From positions 31,662,690-31,726,689 of the forward strand of contig CM032118.1 of assembly GCA_018894105.1 (NCBI GenBank): a stretch of DNA of 64,000 nucleotides. The letters run 5' to 3'. Below, piece by piece: positions 47,410 through 59,487 of the stretch. Numbering within the stretch: position 1 is the first letter of the stretch; each line of letters begins with the position of its first letter. The position numbers and the translations under genes were made by a program. The stretch is from Jacaranda mimosifolia (Eukaryota; Streptophyta; Magnoliopsida; Lamiales; Bignoniaceae). The notes under the pieces are model-generated. The model saw only the letters and a program-made list of their open reading frames with translations. It was not told the origin of the DNA and ran no database searches.

Positions 47410-48185
47410 AGTTGATAATTGACGAAAACTTTACAGGAAATAAGCTTTAGAAGCCATCACAATCCTATTGAAACCCTAATTTGAAAAGCTAAAACTACAC
47501 CCATAAGAAACTTGTGAAAAAAGTACCTCACTGCTTCACCATAAGAAATACATCAGCTAAAAAGACACAAAATCCTGGAAAAACTCAACCAAAAAAAAAA
47601 CCCTAACTTTTTAAACTCGAGTCTAACTTTGACCAGCCGAGAACGCCTTCAAGACCCCCAAATTTAACATAAGAAAGACAGTCTCGTCAGACAGTTGAAA
47701 CTCACCCAAAGCTGGGGCTCTGAAGATCTGCTTAAAGATTGCAAAACCAAGTCAGCAAAACAGGTGATGGGTTGAAGTCTGGAAACTTCATAAGACTTAT
47801 TACAGCTTTACTATAAAAAGATATTCATCTAAAAATCTAACTGGGCATCTGTATAAGAGCATGAAACAAACTATAAAGAACGAAACAGTGGGCCTTGAGC
47901 AGGCTTTTCAGTTAAAATGACATGGAAACGAAGGTCCTCATAGAGGAACTGACGGTCTTTTTCTGATCTCTTTTACCTTAAAAAGGTTAGCTGCGAATGA
48001 ATTGTGGATAAAGAGACGGCACTTGAGCAAAATAGTTAGAAATGGTAAAAGAAAAAAGGTATGCAGAAGTAGGAGAATTACATCGCCGCAGCTGATGAGG
48101 GGAGGAGGAGAAATGGGGGGCAGTGGACTGGTAGACGGTAGAGAAGAAAAAGGGTTAAAGAAACCAACCATCAATATTGATCTTT
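47410..48185 (-). other. Upstream region of the BAH/Agenet gene
   Basis: Presumed 5' untranslated region and promoter, possibly with a leader intron (AG-rich junctions near 47700), which cannot be settled without transcripts. Open frames at 47938-48174 (-) and 48002-48187 (+) overlap each other and show no motifs. Confidence 0.45.
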
Positions 48186-49148
48186 AGGAAAGGGAAATTT
48201 AGGGTGTGGGCGCTCACACGCTAAGGCCTTATTTGTCTTCCTATTTTTTGTGTTTTTCTTTTTGCTATTTAAAAAGAAAATGTATTTGCTTCATCATTGT
48301 AAATTCATAGTAAATTAAGGGGGGGGGGGGGGGGGGCCGCCGAGGAATTCATTCAACACAATTTGAATAATGAAACACAAATAAGTAATAATTACTTCTA
48401 CAATGAAATATTAGTTGAATCCATAAAATCAACATTTATATAATATATTAAAACATATGTTCATTTTCACAACAAAGTGAAAATTTGCTTAAAGTATCGA
48501 AAATAAAATAAACAAAGCTGCTGACGACAAATGGAAGTAACAAAGCACAACGGAGGTACCAAACTCAGTCAAGCCAAGTTGAGTCTTAATTAATTTTTTG
48601 AATTAGAGCTCAAGATCAACAATTGGGAAAATAAAATTCAAAATCATCTCTACTCGATTCGCTTGGCTCGAATCTATGATCAAACTATAAGTTCAAGAAG
48701 TCAAAAAACTTAGTTATTTTACAAAAAACTTTAAATTAGAATTTGTAACTAACTAAATTTAAAATTTTAAATCATAAAAAACTTAATACATTGTTATAAT
48801 TTTTATATGTAAATATTTTTTAAAAAATAAAAAATCTAGGGAACAAACTTAGGAACCTATAAAAAGAATTATTTGATTCAATCTCGACTTGAAACTTATA
48901 CATATTTGACTTAAACTCAAAATCTTTAAATTCAATTTCAAACAATTCTCTCAATGTGGATCGATTGGTTTATATTTCTAAATATCATAATCGAATTCGG
49001 ATAGAAATTTTTATAATGTAGGACTTACCCATTGAAATTTTTGTGAACTTGAAGCTTAATTCGCCCTAGATTTAAAATTCATCAATTTGACACACTAAAC
49101 CCATTTTATGATTTTATAAATATAAAAACATTTGTAAGAACATCATTT
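48186..49148. other. AT-rich intergenic DNA with a long G run
   Basis: No gene. 48319-48336 is a run of 18 G followed by CCGCCGAGGAATTC. 48550-48960 holds degraded repeat-like sequence (ACTCGATTCGCTTGGCTCGA), perhaps related to the GAGCTCG-rich MITE family. Confidence 0.5.
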
Positions 49149-49313
49149 AACTTTCTAAATATAAGTTGAATGGCCAAGTGATTGAGTGGCATGTTCCCAC
49201 ATTTCTTTATCTAAGGTTTGGGTGTTCGAACCTTAATGAATCATAGGTAATGCATGTACTTGTAATTTTTTTTGAAAAAAAAAAAAAAAGAAAAAAAACT
49301 TTCCAAGTATAAG
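49149..49313 (+). mobile_element. SINE with target-site duplication and poly(A) tail
   Basis: The body (49166-49296) starts TTGAATGGCCAAGTGATTGAG. It has A-box-like TGGCCAAGTGATTGAGTGG and, about 40 bases on, B-box-like GGTGTTCGAACC, and ends in an A-rich tail (49275-49296). It is flanked by 17-base near-duplicates AACTTTCTAAATATAAG (49149-49165) and AACTTTCCAAGTATAAG (49297-49313), 15 of 17 matching. These are the defining features of a tRNA-derived SINE. About 130 bases long. Confidence 0.8.
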
Positions 49314-49777
49314 AAAATAATGTTTTAATCAAATAATTAAATATTTATGAATTTACATGTGCATGTTTGAATTTTTAAAAAAATTAAAAGTTCAAACTTA
49401 TGTATGTCCCTTACATATATTGCAAGATAAATTAAATATTGTAAATATTAATATTTATAGATTTTTATTGGAGTATGAAATAGAAATATTATATATATAC
49501 ATATATTTCATGAGTATATAAAATATATAAACAAAATTTTGACCAGTTAAAGTCACATCGAGTTTTAATTCAAAATTCAAAATTCGAAATACCGCTTCAA
49601 AGCGAAAGGGAAATCTATTTGGATCCGGACTGAAAACCAAGCCTGTGAAGCATCAAAATTTAAAAGTTGCCATCAAGGATAATTAGCTGCATTTTCAAAC
49701 CATTTTTGCATTTTAAATTATTCCAAGATTAGAAGATACATTTTTTTTTTCTCCATTTGATCTCAAATTTATAAATA
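49314..49777. other. AT-rich DNA, no gene seen
   Basis: Only A/T-rich sequence with a few less AT-rich bases at 49540-49650. Nothing recognisable. Confidence 0.5.
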
Positions 49778-49895
49778 TCATCTATTTATACTATTATATA
49801 TAGCACAATGGTGTGAGACCCATAATTATGCAATTTTTATTACAATTTTGGCCAAGTGGCAAATTCTTAGAATTTTGAATTTTTTTAATTAAATA
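49778..49895 (+). mobile_element. Helitron 5' end fragment
   Basis: TACTATTATATATAGCACAA, then TGTGAGACCCATAATTATGC and TTTTGGCCAAGTGGCAAATT, match the 5' ends of the Helitrons at 49896, 51757, 54193 and 57943. The copy breaks off at the A of AAATA where the next Helitron begins. Confidence 0.7.
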
Positions 49896-51756
49896 TCTAT
49901 ACTATTATATATAGCACAACGGTGTGAGACCCATAATTGTGCAATTTTGATCAAATTCTGAATTCTTAGAATTTTGAGCTTTTTAATTAAATTTAAAAAT
50001 GGGTTTTTGATAATTCAATTGAAAACATTTATTCCTTTTAAAGATATCTAGATTTTTGAAATCATTTTCTTGATTAGAACAAATTATTCTTTGTTTATTT
50101 CAAATACCAAAAAAATGATTTTATTTTATCTACAAAATCTATTTCACATCTACTCTCAATATATGGAAGATTCCTGGATCATTTGAATTCTATAGTTTGA
50201 TAAGTTTTTCATAATTTTCTCTTATCTTTAATGACTAATTTATATATATGTCACTATATATAGAGTGTTTCGAAAGTCATTTTATTAAAACTTTCAGTTT
50301 CTAGCATTTTTTTTTCACTATATTCTTTATGTGCCTCTTTATTTTCTAGCATTTTTTTCCCCTCTTATCTCTTTGTGTGCCTCTTTATTTTATTCTTCAA
50401 ATTGTTTATTGATTGTTTGATTTTATTTTTCACTTTTTTGATTTCATATTTTTTTTGTTTATTTTAGGGATGTTACGTACATGATGGAAGAATTTTTTTG
50501 TATTTTAATGCTATAATATTTTTTTTCAACCATAAATAGAGTCTATCATTTAGCTTTTATTGTTATTAACTTTGTAAATTTTTATATTTTTTTGTTTATT
50601 ACTTAGTTTAAGTTATCAATTCATTTTTAATTTTTTAGTTTTTAAATTCCTTTTTTGTTCTTTTAATTTTATAATTTTATGAGATGAGATATATATTAAT
50701 TGCTCTTAATATTTTTTAATTTAATTTTATTTTTATTAGTTATATTTTTCTCTTCAATTATTGATAAATTTTATCAGTTAAATTTTATTTTATTTAAATT
50801 GCTATACATTTAGTATCCTTTAACTCATTCTTTGAATTAAGTTATTAATTTATTTGTTAGATTTTGTAATTTATTTTTAAATTCTCTTATTTTTGTTTAT
50901 CTAAGTTTATAATTTTATATGATAAGGTCTATTTTTTGGTTTTGGTATTTCTAAAGTTTGTTTCACTTTTTGAATATTTATATTTTAAAAGTATGTCATT
51001 TAATTTTATTTTTTATTCATATATGTGTAATTGTGTATGTATAAGTATGTATAATTCGTACTATTTTAAAAAAAATTAAATACTATTTTATCAATATATA
51101 TTCTTAACTCTTTCCTTTATTTAATTATTGAATAACTAAACTATGAGTCAATAAAAGGTTTAATTTATATACTAATATTGATTTTAACTTTATAATTATT
51201 TTATATATTTATTTTATTTTTTCTAATTTTTTTTTCTTTACTATCATAGTTTTGTCTTGGCTTAATTGATTTTTATTCAAAAATTAAAATTAAATAAGAA
51301 AATTTTAAATTCTTGGCAGTTAATATATTGTCTAATTGTTTATATTTTAAGTTTTAACTTAATATATGCTCATCATCTTTCAAGTCTAACGTAATCTTAA
51401 AATATTATAATTTTAAATTGTTTCCAACAACTTTTAAGCCACCAATCTTGTGTTTTATATCCTTCTCATATACTTTTATTTTTTAATGCAACTATCTATT
51501 AGTTTTTTGTTGCATATTATATTTTTCTTTTCAATAAAATATGTAGCCATATTCATAGGCTTTTATTTTTGGAAGTTTAGAAAAAAAATTTAACTTCTCA
51601 ATAAATAATCTTAAATTTATTTTTTACTAATTACTTGACCATTTTTTGCAATAATTTTATTTTTATATTGTTATTTTTAATTATATTTATAATTCAATAA
51701 TTACATTAATATATAGTAATTTTAAAGAATCCGTGCATAGCACGGAGATTTGCTAG
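49896..51756 (+). mobile_element. Non-autonomous Helitron 1
   Basis: Begins TCTATACTATTATATATAGC and ends with the hairpin CCGTGCATAGCACGG, nine bases and CTAG. The host bases are A on the left (49895) and T on the right (51757), as expected for Helitron insertion between A and T. The 1.86-kb interior is A/T-rich without coding frames. Confidence 0.85.
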
Positions 51757-52186
51757 TACTATTATATATAGCACAACGGTGTGGGATCCACAATTATGCA
51801 ATTTTAATTACAATTTTGGCCAAGTGGCAAATTATTAGAATTTTGAATTTTTTAATTAAATTCAAAAAATTTCATTAATTGTTGGTTATTAAATTTGATA
51901 TTATTATTTTTTAAGATATTTATTCTTATTTATCTTTAACTGATATGGATGTATTATATTTGAGAAAAAAAAATCTTTATTAGATAAAGGATTTCATTTT
52001 TGAGTTCTCAATTGATGAATCGAATTTGATATTATCTCTTTCATATCATTGATGAGATAATGTCATATATATTTAGATGTGTTAAAACTCTTCTATACAT
52101 ACACATGTATAAAGTGGTGGAGTCCAAATATAATTTGGTTAATAAAAACAAATCCAAATTGCAAGTATTTCTCATCAAATCTTCTA

Positions 52187-52443
52187 AGCATCTCACAAAG
52201 AGCATAGAGCTTCTCATTCGCAAACTCCCGTTCCAGCAGTTGGTTCGTGAAATTGCATAGGATTTCAAGACTGATTTTAGGTTCCAAAGTCAAGTCGTGC
52301 TTGTGCTGCTCCAGGAAGCGATTGAGGCTTATCCAGTGGGTCTATTTGAATATACCAATTTGTGATATATTCACGCCAAGAGTATTACCATCATGCCTAA
52401 GGATATTCAGTTGGCCAGACACATTCGTGGTGAGTGTGCCTAA
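52187..52443 (+). pseudogene. Histone H3 pseudogene inside Helitron 2
   Basis: One frame reads KSIELLIRKLPFQQLVREIA, stop, [13 protein letters not shown], then [18 protein letters not shown], stop, and TIMPKDIQLARHIRGE. This is the histone-fold half of H3 (about residues 55-135) with two internal stops, one extra codon near the middle and substitutions such as C for R near the end. The N-terminal tail and start codon are absent. No intron interrupts it. H3 itself packages DNA in nucleosomes; this copy cannot. It was probably captured by the Helitron from a host gene or a processed copy. Confidence 0.88.
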
Positions 52444-52980
52444 GCAGAAGAATAGATACATTGGTGTGGTGGTAGCGGTAGTTTTAGTTAGGGTTATCTA
52501 TTCTAATTCCTCTTTTTGATATGCTCTGAGGGAGGAGCACAAATAATTTTTTGGATTTTGAATTTGGCTCTCTATAAATTTACAGATTATCTACATGAAT
52601 TTCAATTGTGTTGACAAACAAAAAAAAGTCTTCCAATCTATTCGACTAACTTTTGACATATTTAATTTTCTACGCTTTTTTGAATAGATTATTGCTCTCG
52701 AGTTTAGGTTAGTCATCAACCTAATTTTTTATATTTAATTGTAATTATATTATAATTCAATATATATAAGTTCTACTAATTTTTTATATATTTAATTTTG
52801 TAGGTTTTTTGGAATAGATTATTCTCAATTTCAGGTTAGTCGTTATATACTAAATTTACAAGATAATATTTCTATAATTAATTAATTTATTTTTTATTTT
52901 ATAAAATATTTTTTTATAATCAGTTAAATAATATGTGTGTATATATTGATATACTAAGCTAATTATTTCATTTTGCATAG

Positions 52981-53602
52981 GTTAAATTTTTTCGCATTGT
53001 TGTGCATATTGAGGAAATTGATGCTGATAGAATATGGTATGAGACATGCAATCATTGTAAAAAATGTTGTATATATTCTTATGAAAAAACGGTGTGCAGC
53101 AATCATAATGATGTTGTTGATGCAACTATCAGATAATCTTTTTTCAACTTTATATGTATCTATAAAATTTCAATCATTTATTTTATGCAAACAAGTTATT
53201 ATATGAATGCAGGTTTCTTGTTCATTTAAGCGCAAAAGACAGTAGTGGTGCAATTTACTTGAAGTTGCTGAGTAAACAAACCGAATATATGTTCCGTAAT
53301 CAAGCTATTTATTTCAAGAGTCTGCAAGAAAATGTATTATTATAGTTATATTTATAGCAAAAATAATATTACAAGCATTCTAACAATTTTGATATAATAA
53401 TTATTTCATTAGGAAAATGGCAGAAAACTATTACTGGAGCATATCAAATCTTTCCAAGATCATGCATTCACATTCATCATTCCCATTCAACCAAAATTTG
53501 CGAGGCCAGATGTTCGTTGTATAGTGAATTTTGTTTTAGGTGTTGATTGGTCTGAATTGTATTTCTATCTTCCAAAGAGATTATCTCTTTTAAATACGTA
53601 AA
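52981..53602 (+). pseudogene. Replication protein A large-subunit-like fragment in Helitron 2
   Basis: Three blocks separated by GT-AG-like junctions. Block 1 (52981-53130): HIEEIDADRIWYETCNHCKK, then VCSNH (zinc-ribbon CxxC, CxxH). Block 2 (53217-53335): FLVHLSAKDSSGAIYLKLLS, FRNQAIYF. Block 3 (53414-53602): LLLEHIKSFQDHAFTFII, FVLGVDWSELYF, TAA. The order W-Y-x2-C-x2-C, then D-x-(S/T)G-x-hxhxLh, is that of the C-terminal OB fold of RPA1 (ssDNA binding). Plant Helitrons commonly encode such RPA-like proteins. The frame may be a remnant of Helitron's own gene or a captured host exon set. Upstream DNA-binding domains are missing. Confidence 0.65.
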
Positions 53603-54192
53603 GTGGTAAGTATTATTGTTATTTTAAATTGTTAAAAGTATATATTTATTTTTTAAATGTTCAACATACAATTTTATATTTACGTGTGATTTATTGTCAT
53701 TTATAATTTATTAAAATAACGGTGATGGTGCTTTTTTTTAAAATATTTTTAACACAAACATCTTTTTCTTATTTGCATGTCTATCCTCATACATATTACA
53801 ATGAATATGAAATTCCATTATTTATTGATGTTGGTCTTGATATATTGTAAATTGACAGAAAATGTCTTCAAATTATATAGATAAAAAAAATTTATGCATT
53901 AAAACTCACTTTTATGTAAAATGAGAAAGACTTATATACATTATATTTTTTGTTTTTATTAATTTGAATAAAAATTATTTTTTACCAAACCTAAACAATA
54001 GAAAAGTTCCTAACTATTTCAAAGTTAGATTTTTAGAAAAATATTTATAAAGTTACAAATATATTATTAATTATTTAAATTAAAGTTAATTGAATCTTTT
54101 CTAAGGGAAGATAAATGTACATATTATTCATTAAGAACTTAAACATTAAAAGAAAAAAGTAAAATCCGTGCATAGCATGGGGTACATGCTAG

Positions 54193-56037
54193 TATTATTA
54201 TATATAACACAACGGTGTGGGACCTACAATTATGCAATTTTGATTGCAATTTTGGCCAAGTAGCAAATTTTAAGAATTTTGAGTTTTTTAATTAAATTCA
54301 AAATTTTTATTAATTGTTGATTATTATCATGACTGATATGATCATATTTTATCTTTGATTTTCTTTCAACAAATAAATTTAAAATTCAAAAGGTGTTTTA
54401 TGAGCACCAAATTAAGGACTCCTACAAAAAAATTATTCTATAAATTTCAGCACATTAAACAAATCATAACTTATTTATATCTACTTCCACTCTTCCCCTT
54501 CTCTTTCTTCTTCAAGATAACTCTTTTATTCTAAATTTTCAAGTAAACTTTCATTACATTCTATCAGCATTCATATATTTTTTCATCTTTATATTGATTC
54601 ATTTTCAATAAGCATGAGAAACATAACATCATATATATATATATATATATGTATTTGTTGCTCAATTATCATTTAAAATCTTTGTTTTTCTTTCTTTCTT
54701 TCTTTGTCTATGTGTGTGTGTGCGTGCGTGATGAATAAATGTTTTGCTGTAATAAAATATATTACAGCAGAATTGTAAGTAGATGATCTATATTTACAAT
54801 GATAAACCTAGACGATTAGAAAGTATTTTTTTTTCCAATTACTTGCAAGCCACCTTACTTCTTTTTTCCCTTTATTTTCACATCCGCTTTTGTCATTTGG
54901 GGTTTTGAACCTTTACCAAGATGTGTAAGGTATTTCTTTAAGTTGCAAGTTTTGCTCTTTTTCTTTCTTTCTTTTGTCAATTATAATAATTTGGTTTAGT
55001 TTGTAATTTATTATAATTCCTTTTTGTTGGGTTAATATTTTTATTCAATATTCTATTCAATATTCTTTAAGTTCATATGTATTTTTCTTTTCTCTGTTTT
55101 GGACCATAAATATCATGTTTGAAAGGTATCTTTTAATTCTAATTTTGGAAATTATTATTGTTATTTTCACTTTCATTATTTTGTTGTGGTTTTTATTCAT
55201 TTTTTTTTTATCAAATTAATTCAATTTTTTCAAGTTACATTTGTGTAAATAATGTATGTATAATATATTTACATATACATATATATATGCACCAGTTGTT
55301 CACTTTTCATATTTACTTGGTTTTAAGGACCACTTTTTAATTTGTTTTTTCATTTTCATTAATTAATTCAGTTTTATTTATTCATTACAAATCCTTTTTA
55401 TTTGATTAATTAAATAACCCAAGTTTCTTTATAAATATCCTATTTTGATGTGTTACATAATTTTTGTAGTTTTATCCCTATTTATAATTTTTTTTTTCGT
55501 ATGCAACAAGAATTTCTTAGATAATATTTTATGTATTTCTGAACTGCTTCTTGATTTAATATAGAATATTCACACTAATAAAGAATCTTAGTATTTTGGA
55601 TCAAAATAATTTTATTACTAAAAGATATTTTGAAATAGTTTAGATTTGTATTTTTTATGTGGAACCACTTAACCCAAATAAATTAGATCACGACTTGAAA
55701 TCAAAGTCATTGATCCTCTACAAGATAAAGTTTGAAGTGGATAAGGTGTTGGTAGATAAATATATATATTCCCTCATATGTTATGTATGTTGCTCTCCAC
55801 ATGAATAATTTTATTTAAAGTACTATAGCATTTTTATTTTAATGAATACTATTAAATATTACTGCTTAACTATTTAAAATAATATTTTCTTTTAAAAATG
55901 ATGATAATATTTTTTATAAAATATGAAAAATTGTAATAACTTATATGTGAAATCACAAAAAATTAGTTGTATATTTATATATATTTTTAATTTATTAGTT
56001 AATTGAATATACCGTGCATAGCATGGAATTGCGCTCG
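54193..56037 (+). mobile_element. Helitron 3
   Basis: Starts TATTATTATATATAACACAA directly after the CTAG of Helitron 2. It ends CCGTGCATAGCATGG followed by AATTGCG and CTCG, a CTRR-like variant, then T. Much of it (about 54193-55790) is repeated at 57943-59486. No coding frame. Confidence 0.78.
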
Positions 56038-56666
<629 letters not shown>

Positions 56667-57288
56667 CCGTCTCATTAAAGCCTCATTGTTCGCCTTGAAC
56701 TCGCACCAAAAAGTCTTGTATCCTACACTTCAATGGAAGATGATTTTGGGAGTGTTTGATTATGTTTTTCATAACAATTTTATTTTGGAAAAATATAATC
56801 AGACATACCCTCATTTTTCTTTCAAAAAATTAAAATAGTTTTTTCCAAAATACCCTCTCATATTCTTCATCATCTGTAAAACTTTCTTATTTTTCAATAT
56901 ATATATATATATATCATATATATTTTATTGTTATTTTTACAATAAAACTTAATTTCATTTTCACCTCCAAAAACTTAATAAAAAAATATTAATTTAACTG
57001 TTACACTAAAAAATATCTCCCAAAACATAAATAAACACACCAAAACTTCCCCAAACAAATTTTTAACTATTTTCCAAAATATAAAAAAATATATATTACA
57101 TTCCCCAACACAACTTTCACATTTCCAATATCACTTTCAACATTAATTCTCCCAAAACACATAAATCAAAAGAAATGTGCTTGGTTGAAATTTTTATTCT
57201 CTTCTTTGACGATTTTGCATTACTAGTGCGTTTCTTATATCTGATAAAGAGTTTTTTGCTTTCTCATGTTTTTTTCCGCATGAATAAC
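56667..57288. other. AT-rich DNA with a possible MITE
   Basis: 56745-57170 begins GGGAGTGTTTGATTATG and ends AATTCTCCCAAAACACATAA. Within are CCCCAAACAAATTT and TTCCCCAACAC, a style seen in the 35.8-kb MITE read in the other orientation. Ends were not fixed. No coding frame. Confidence 0.35.
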
Positions 57289-57650
57289 TATGATTATTGC
57301 CCAGGCGAAAGGCTCTAATGCCCCGGCCCAACCCCAACAACATCACTCATGGAATTGAAAACAATAACACAGCTGGGCAGCAGCAGAAGCAGCAGGGCCA
57401 TGGAGCCGAAGAAGTGAAGCTAGCTGCCTTAGCAATCGCCTTCGCCATGCAAGAACGTGCCCTCCGCCAAACACGTGCCCTCCTCGACTCCACCGACCAC
57501 CGCCGCCCAAACCCCACCCTACTCGCCCACTCCCTCAAAAAGGAATTTGACTGGGGCGAATGGGCCGGCGTGGCACTGCGTGGCGGGGAAGGGTTTCGGA
57601 TCGTTCGTGACTCACTCGCCGGTGGGTTCCTCTATCTATTTCTCAGTTGA
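57289..57650 (+). pseudogene. GC-rich hypothetical reading frame, probable gene fragment
   Basis: In an AT-rich setting this stretch has gene-like GC. An ATG at 57289 starts MIIAQAKGSNAPAQ and stops after 22 codons. The overlapping frame (57297-57650) has Q-rich HGIENNNTAGQQQKQQGH, then an Ala/Leu-rich helix EEVKLAALAIAFAMQERALR. It goes on with LLDSTDHRRPNPTLLAHSLK and EFDWGEWAGVALRGGEGF. I do not recognise the family. The first frame would need a one-base shift to join the second. At 57831 a similar start (MIVAQPQ) recurs. It may be a damaged first exon of a host gene; a live small gene is not excluded. Confidence 0.4.
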
Positions 57651-57830
57651 TTCACTTTCCTTTTACTTTTCACTACGGAGGTTCATGTCATCACCAAATT
57701 GATTCAACTTTCTCTCAAGTACAAAGAGAAAAGGCTGTTTTTCCCAGACAAGAAATTAAAAGAGGAAATACTAGTAGAACAACATTAGACATCAATTAAT
57801 TGCGACCAAAAAAGAAAGAAAAAAAAAAGC

Positions 57831-57898
57831 TATGATTGTTGCCCAACCCCAGAAAAACGATCAAACCAACGCCATCCATGATTACGGCTATGGACAGG
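57831..57898 (+). other. Exon-like fragment resembling the start of the 57.3-kb frame
   Basis: ATGATTGTTGCCCAACCCCA parallels ATGATTATTGCCCA at 57289. It gives MIVAQPQKNDQTNAIHDYG and reaches CAG followed by GTGATT, a possible splice donor. The Helitron fragment at 57943 starts 45 bases later, so any next exon would be displaced or lost. Speculative. Confidence 0.3.
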
Positions 57899-57942
57899 TG
57901 ATTCAATCGGATTTGCAAAATTCGTATTTGAATTATATTTAT

Positions 57943-59486
57943 TCTATTATATATAGCACAACGGTATGGGACTTATAATTATGCAATTTTGATTGCAATT
58001 TTGGCCAAGTGGCAAATTTATAAAATTTTGAGTTTTTTAATTAAATTTAAAATTTTTATTAATTGTTGATTATTATCCTAACCGATATGATCATATCTTA
58101 TATCTGATTTTCTTTCAACAAATAAATTTAAAATTCAAAAGGTATTTTATGAGCACCAAATTAAGGACTTCTACAAAAAAATTATTCTATAAATTTCATC
58201 TCATTAAACAAATTATAACTTATTTATCTCTACTTTCACTTTTCCTCTTCTTCTTCTTCTTCTTCTTTTCCTTCTTTTTTAAGATAACTCTTTCATTCTA
58301 AATTTTCAAGTAAACTTTCATTATGTTCTATCAACATTCATATATTTTTTTTTTCATCTTTATATTGATTATTTTCAATATACTCAATTATCATTAAAAT
58401 CGTTATTTTTCTTTCTTTCTTTCTTTATGTGTGTGCGTGTGTGTGTGATGAATAAATTTTTGCTGATAATAAAAGATATTACAGCATAATTGTAAGTAGA
58501 TGATCTATGTTTAACATTGATAGACCTAGAAGATTAGAAGGTTTTTTTTTTTTTCTTTTCAATTACTTGCAAATCACCTTACTTCTTTTTTCCCTTTATT
58601 TTCATATCCGCTTTTGTTATTTGGGGTTTTGAACCTTTACCAGGATGTTTTAGATATTTCTTTAAGTTGCAAGTTTTGCTCTTTTTCTTTTTCTTTTTTC
58701 CTCTTGTCAATTATAATAATTTGGTTTAGTTTGTAATTTATTATAATTCCTTTTTGTTGGGTTAATATTTTTATTCAATATTCTCTAAGTTCATATGTAT
58801 TTTTCTTTTCTCTATTGTGGACCATAAATATCATGTTTGAAAAGTATCTTTTAATTCTAATTTTAGAAATTATTATTGTTATTTTCACTTTCATTATTTT
58901 GTTGTGGTTTTTATTCATTTTTTTTTATCAAATTAATTCAATTTTTTCAAGTTACCTCTGTGTAAATAATGTATGTATAATATATATATATATATATGCA
59001 CCAGTTTTTCACTTTTCATATTTACTTGGTTCTAAGGACTACTTTTTAATTTGTTTTTTCATTTTCATTAATTAATTTACTTTTATTTAGTCATTACAAA
59101 TCCTTTTTTTATTAATTAAATAACCCAAATTTCTTTATAAATATCCTATTTTGATGTGTTACATAATTTTTGTAGTTTTATCTCTATTTATATTTTTTTT
59201 TTGTATGCAACAGGAATTTCTTAGATAATATTTTATATATTTCTGAACTGCTTCTTGATTTAATATAGAATATTCAAACTAATAAAGAATCTTAATTTTT
59301 TGGACCAAAATAATTATATTACTAAAAGATATTTTGAAATAGTTTAGATTTGTATTTTTTATGTGGAACCATTTGACCCAAATGAATTAGATCACAACTT
59401 GAAATCAAAGTCGTTGATCCTCTACAAGATAAAGTTTGAAGTGGATAAGGAGTTGGTATATAAATATATATATATCTATATATTCC
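57943..59486 (+). mobile_element. Helitron 4, 3'-truncated
   Basis: Starts TCTATTATATATAGCACAAC and is similar throughout to Helitron 3 (TTAATTGTTGATTATTATC, TTTTATGAGCACCAAATTAA, TACTTCTTTTTTCCCTTTA). It breaks off near 59486 (TATTCCCTCATG), where Helitron 3 continues to its hairpin end. The replacing sequence is GGGTGGGGTCGGG repeats. Confidence 0.8.
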
Positions 59487-59487
59487 C

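Larger units (their letters stand above)
51757..54192 (+). mobile_element. Helitron 2, with RPA-like frame and histone H3 pseudogene
   Basis: Starts TACTATTATATATAGCACAA right after the CTAG of Helitron 1 and lacks the first TCTA. It ends with CCGTGCATAGCATGG, about ten bases and CTAG (54189-54192). The interior carries a histone H3 fragment and an RPA-type reading frame. No Rep/helicase domain is present, so it is non-autonomous. Confidence 0.8.
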
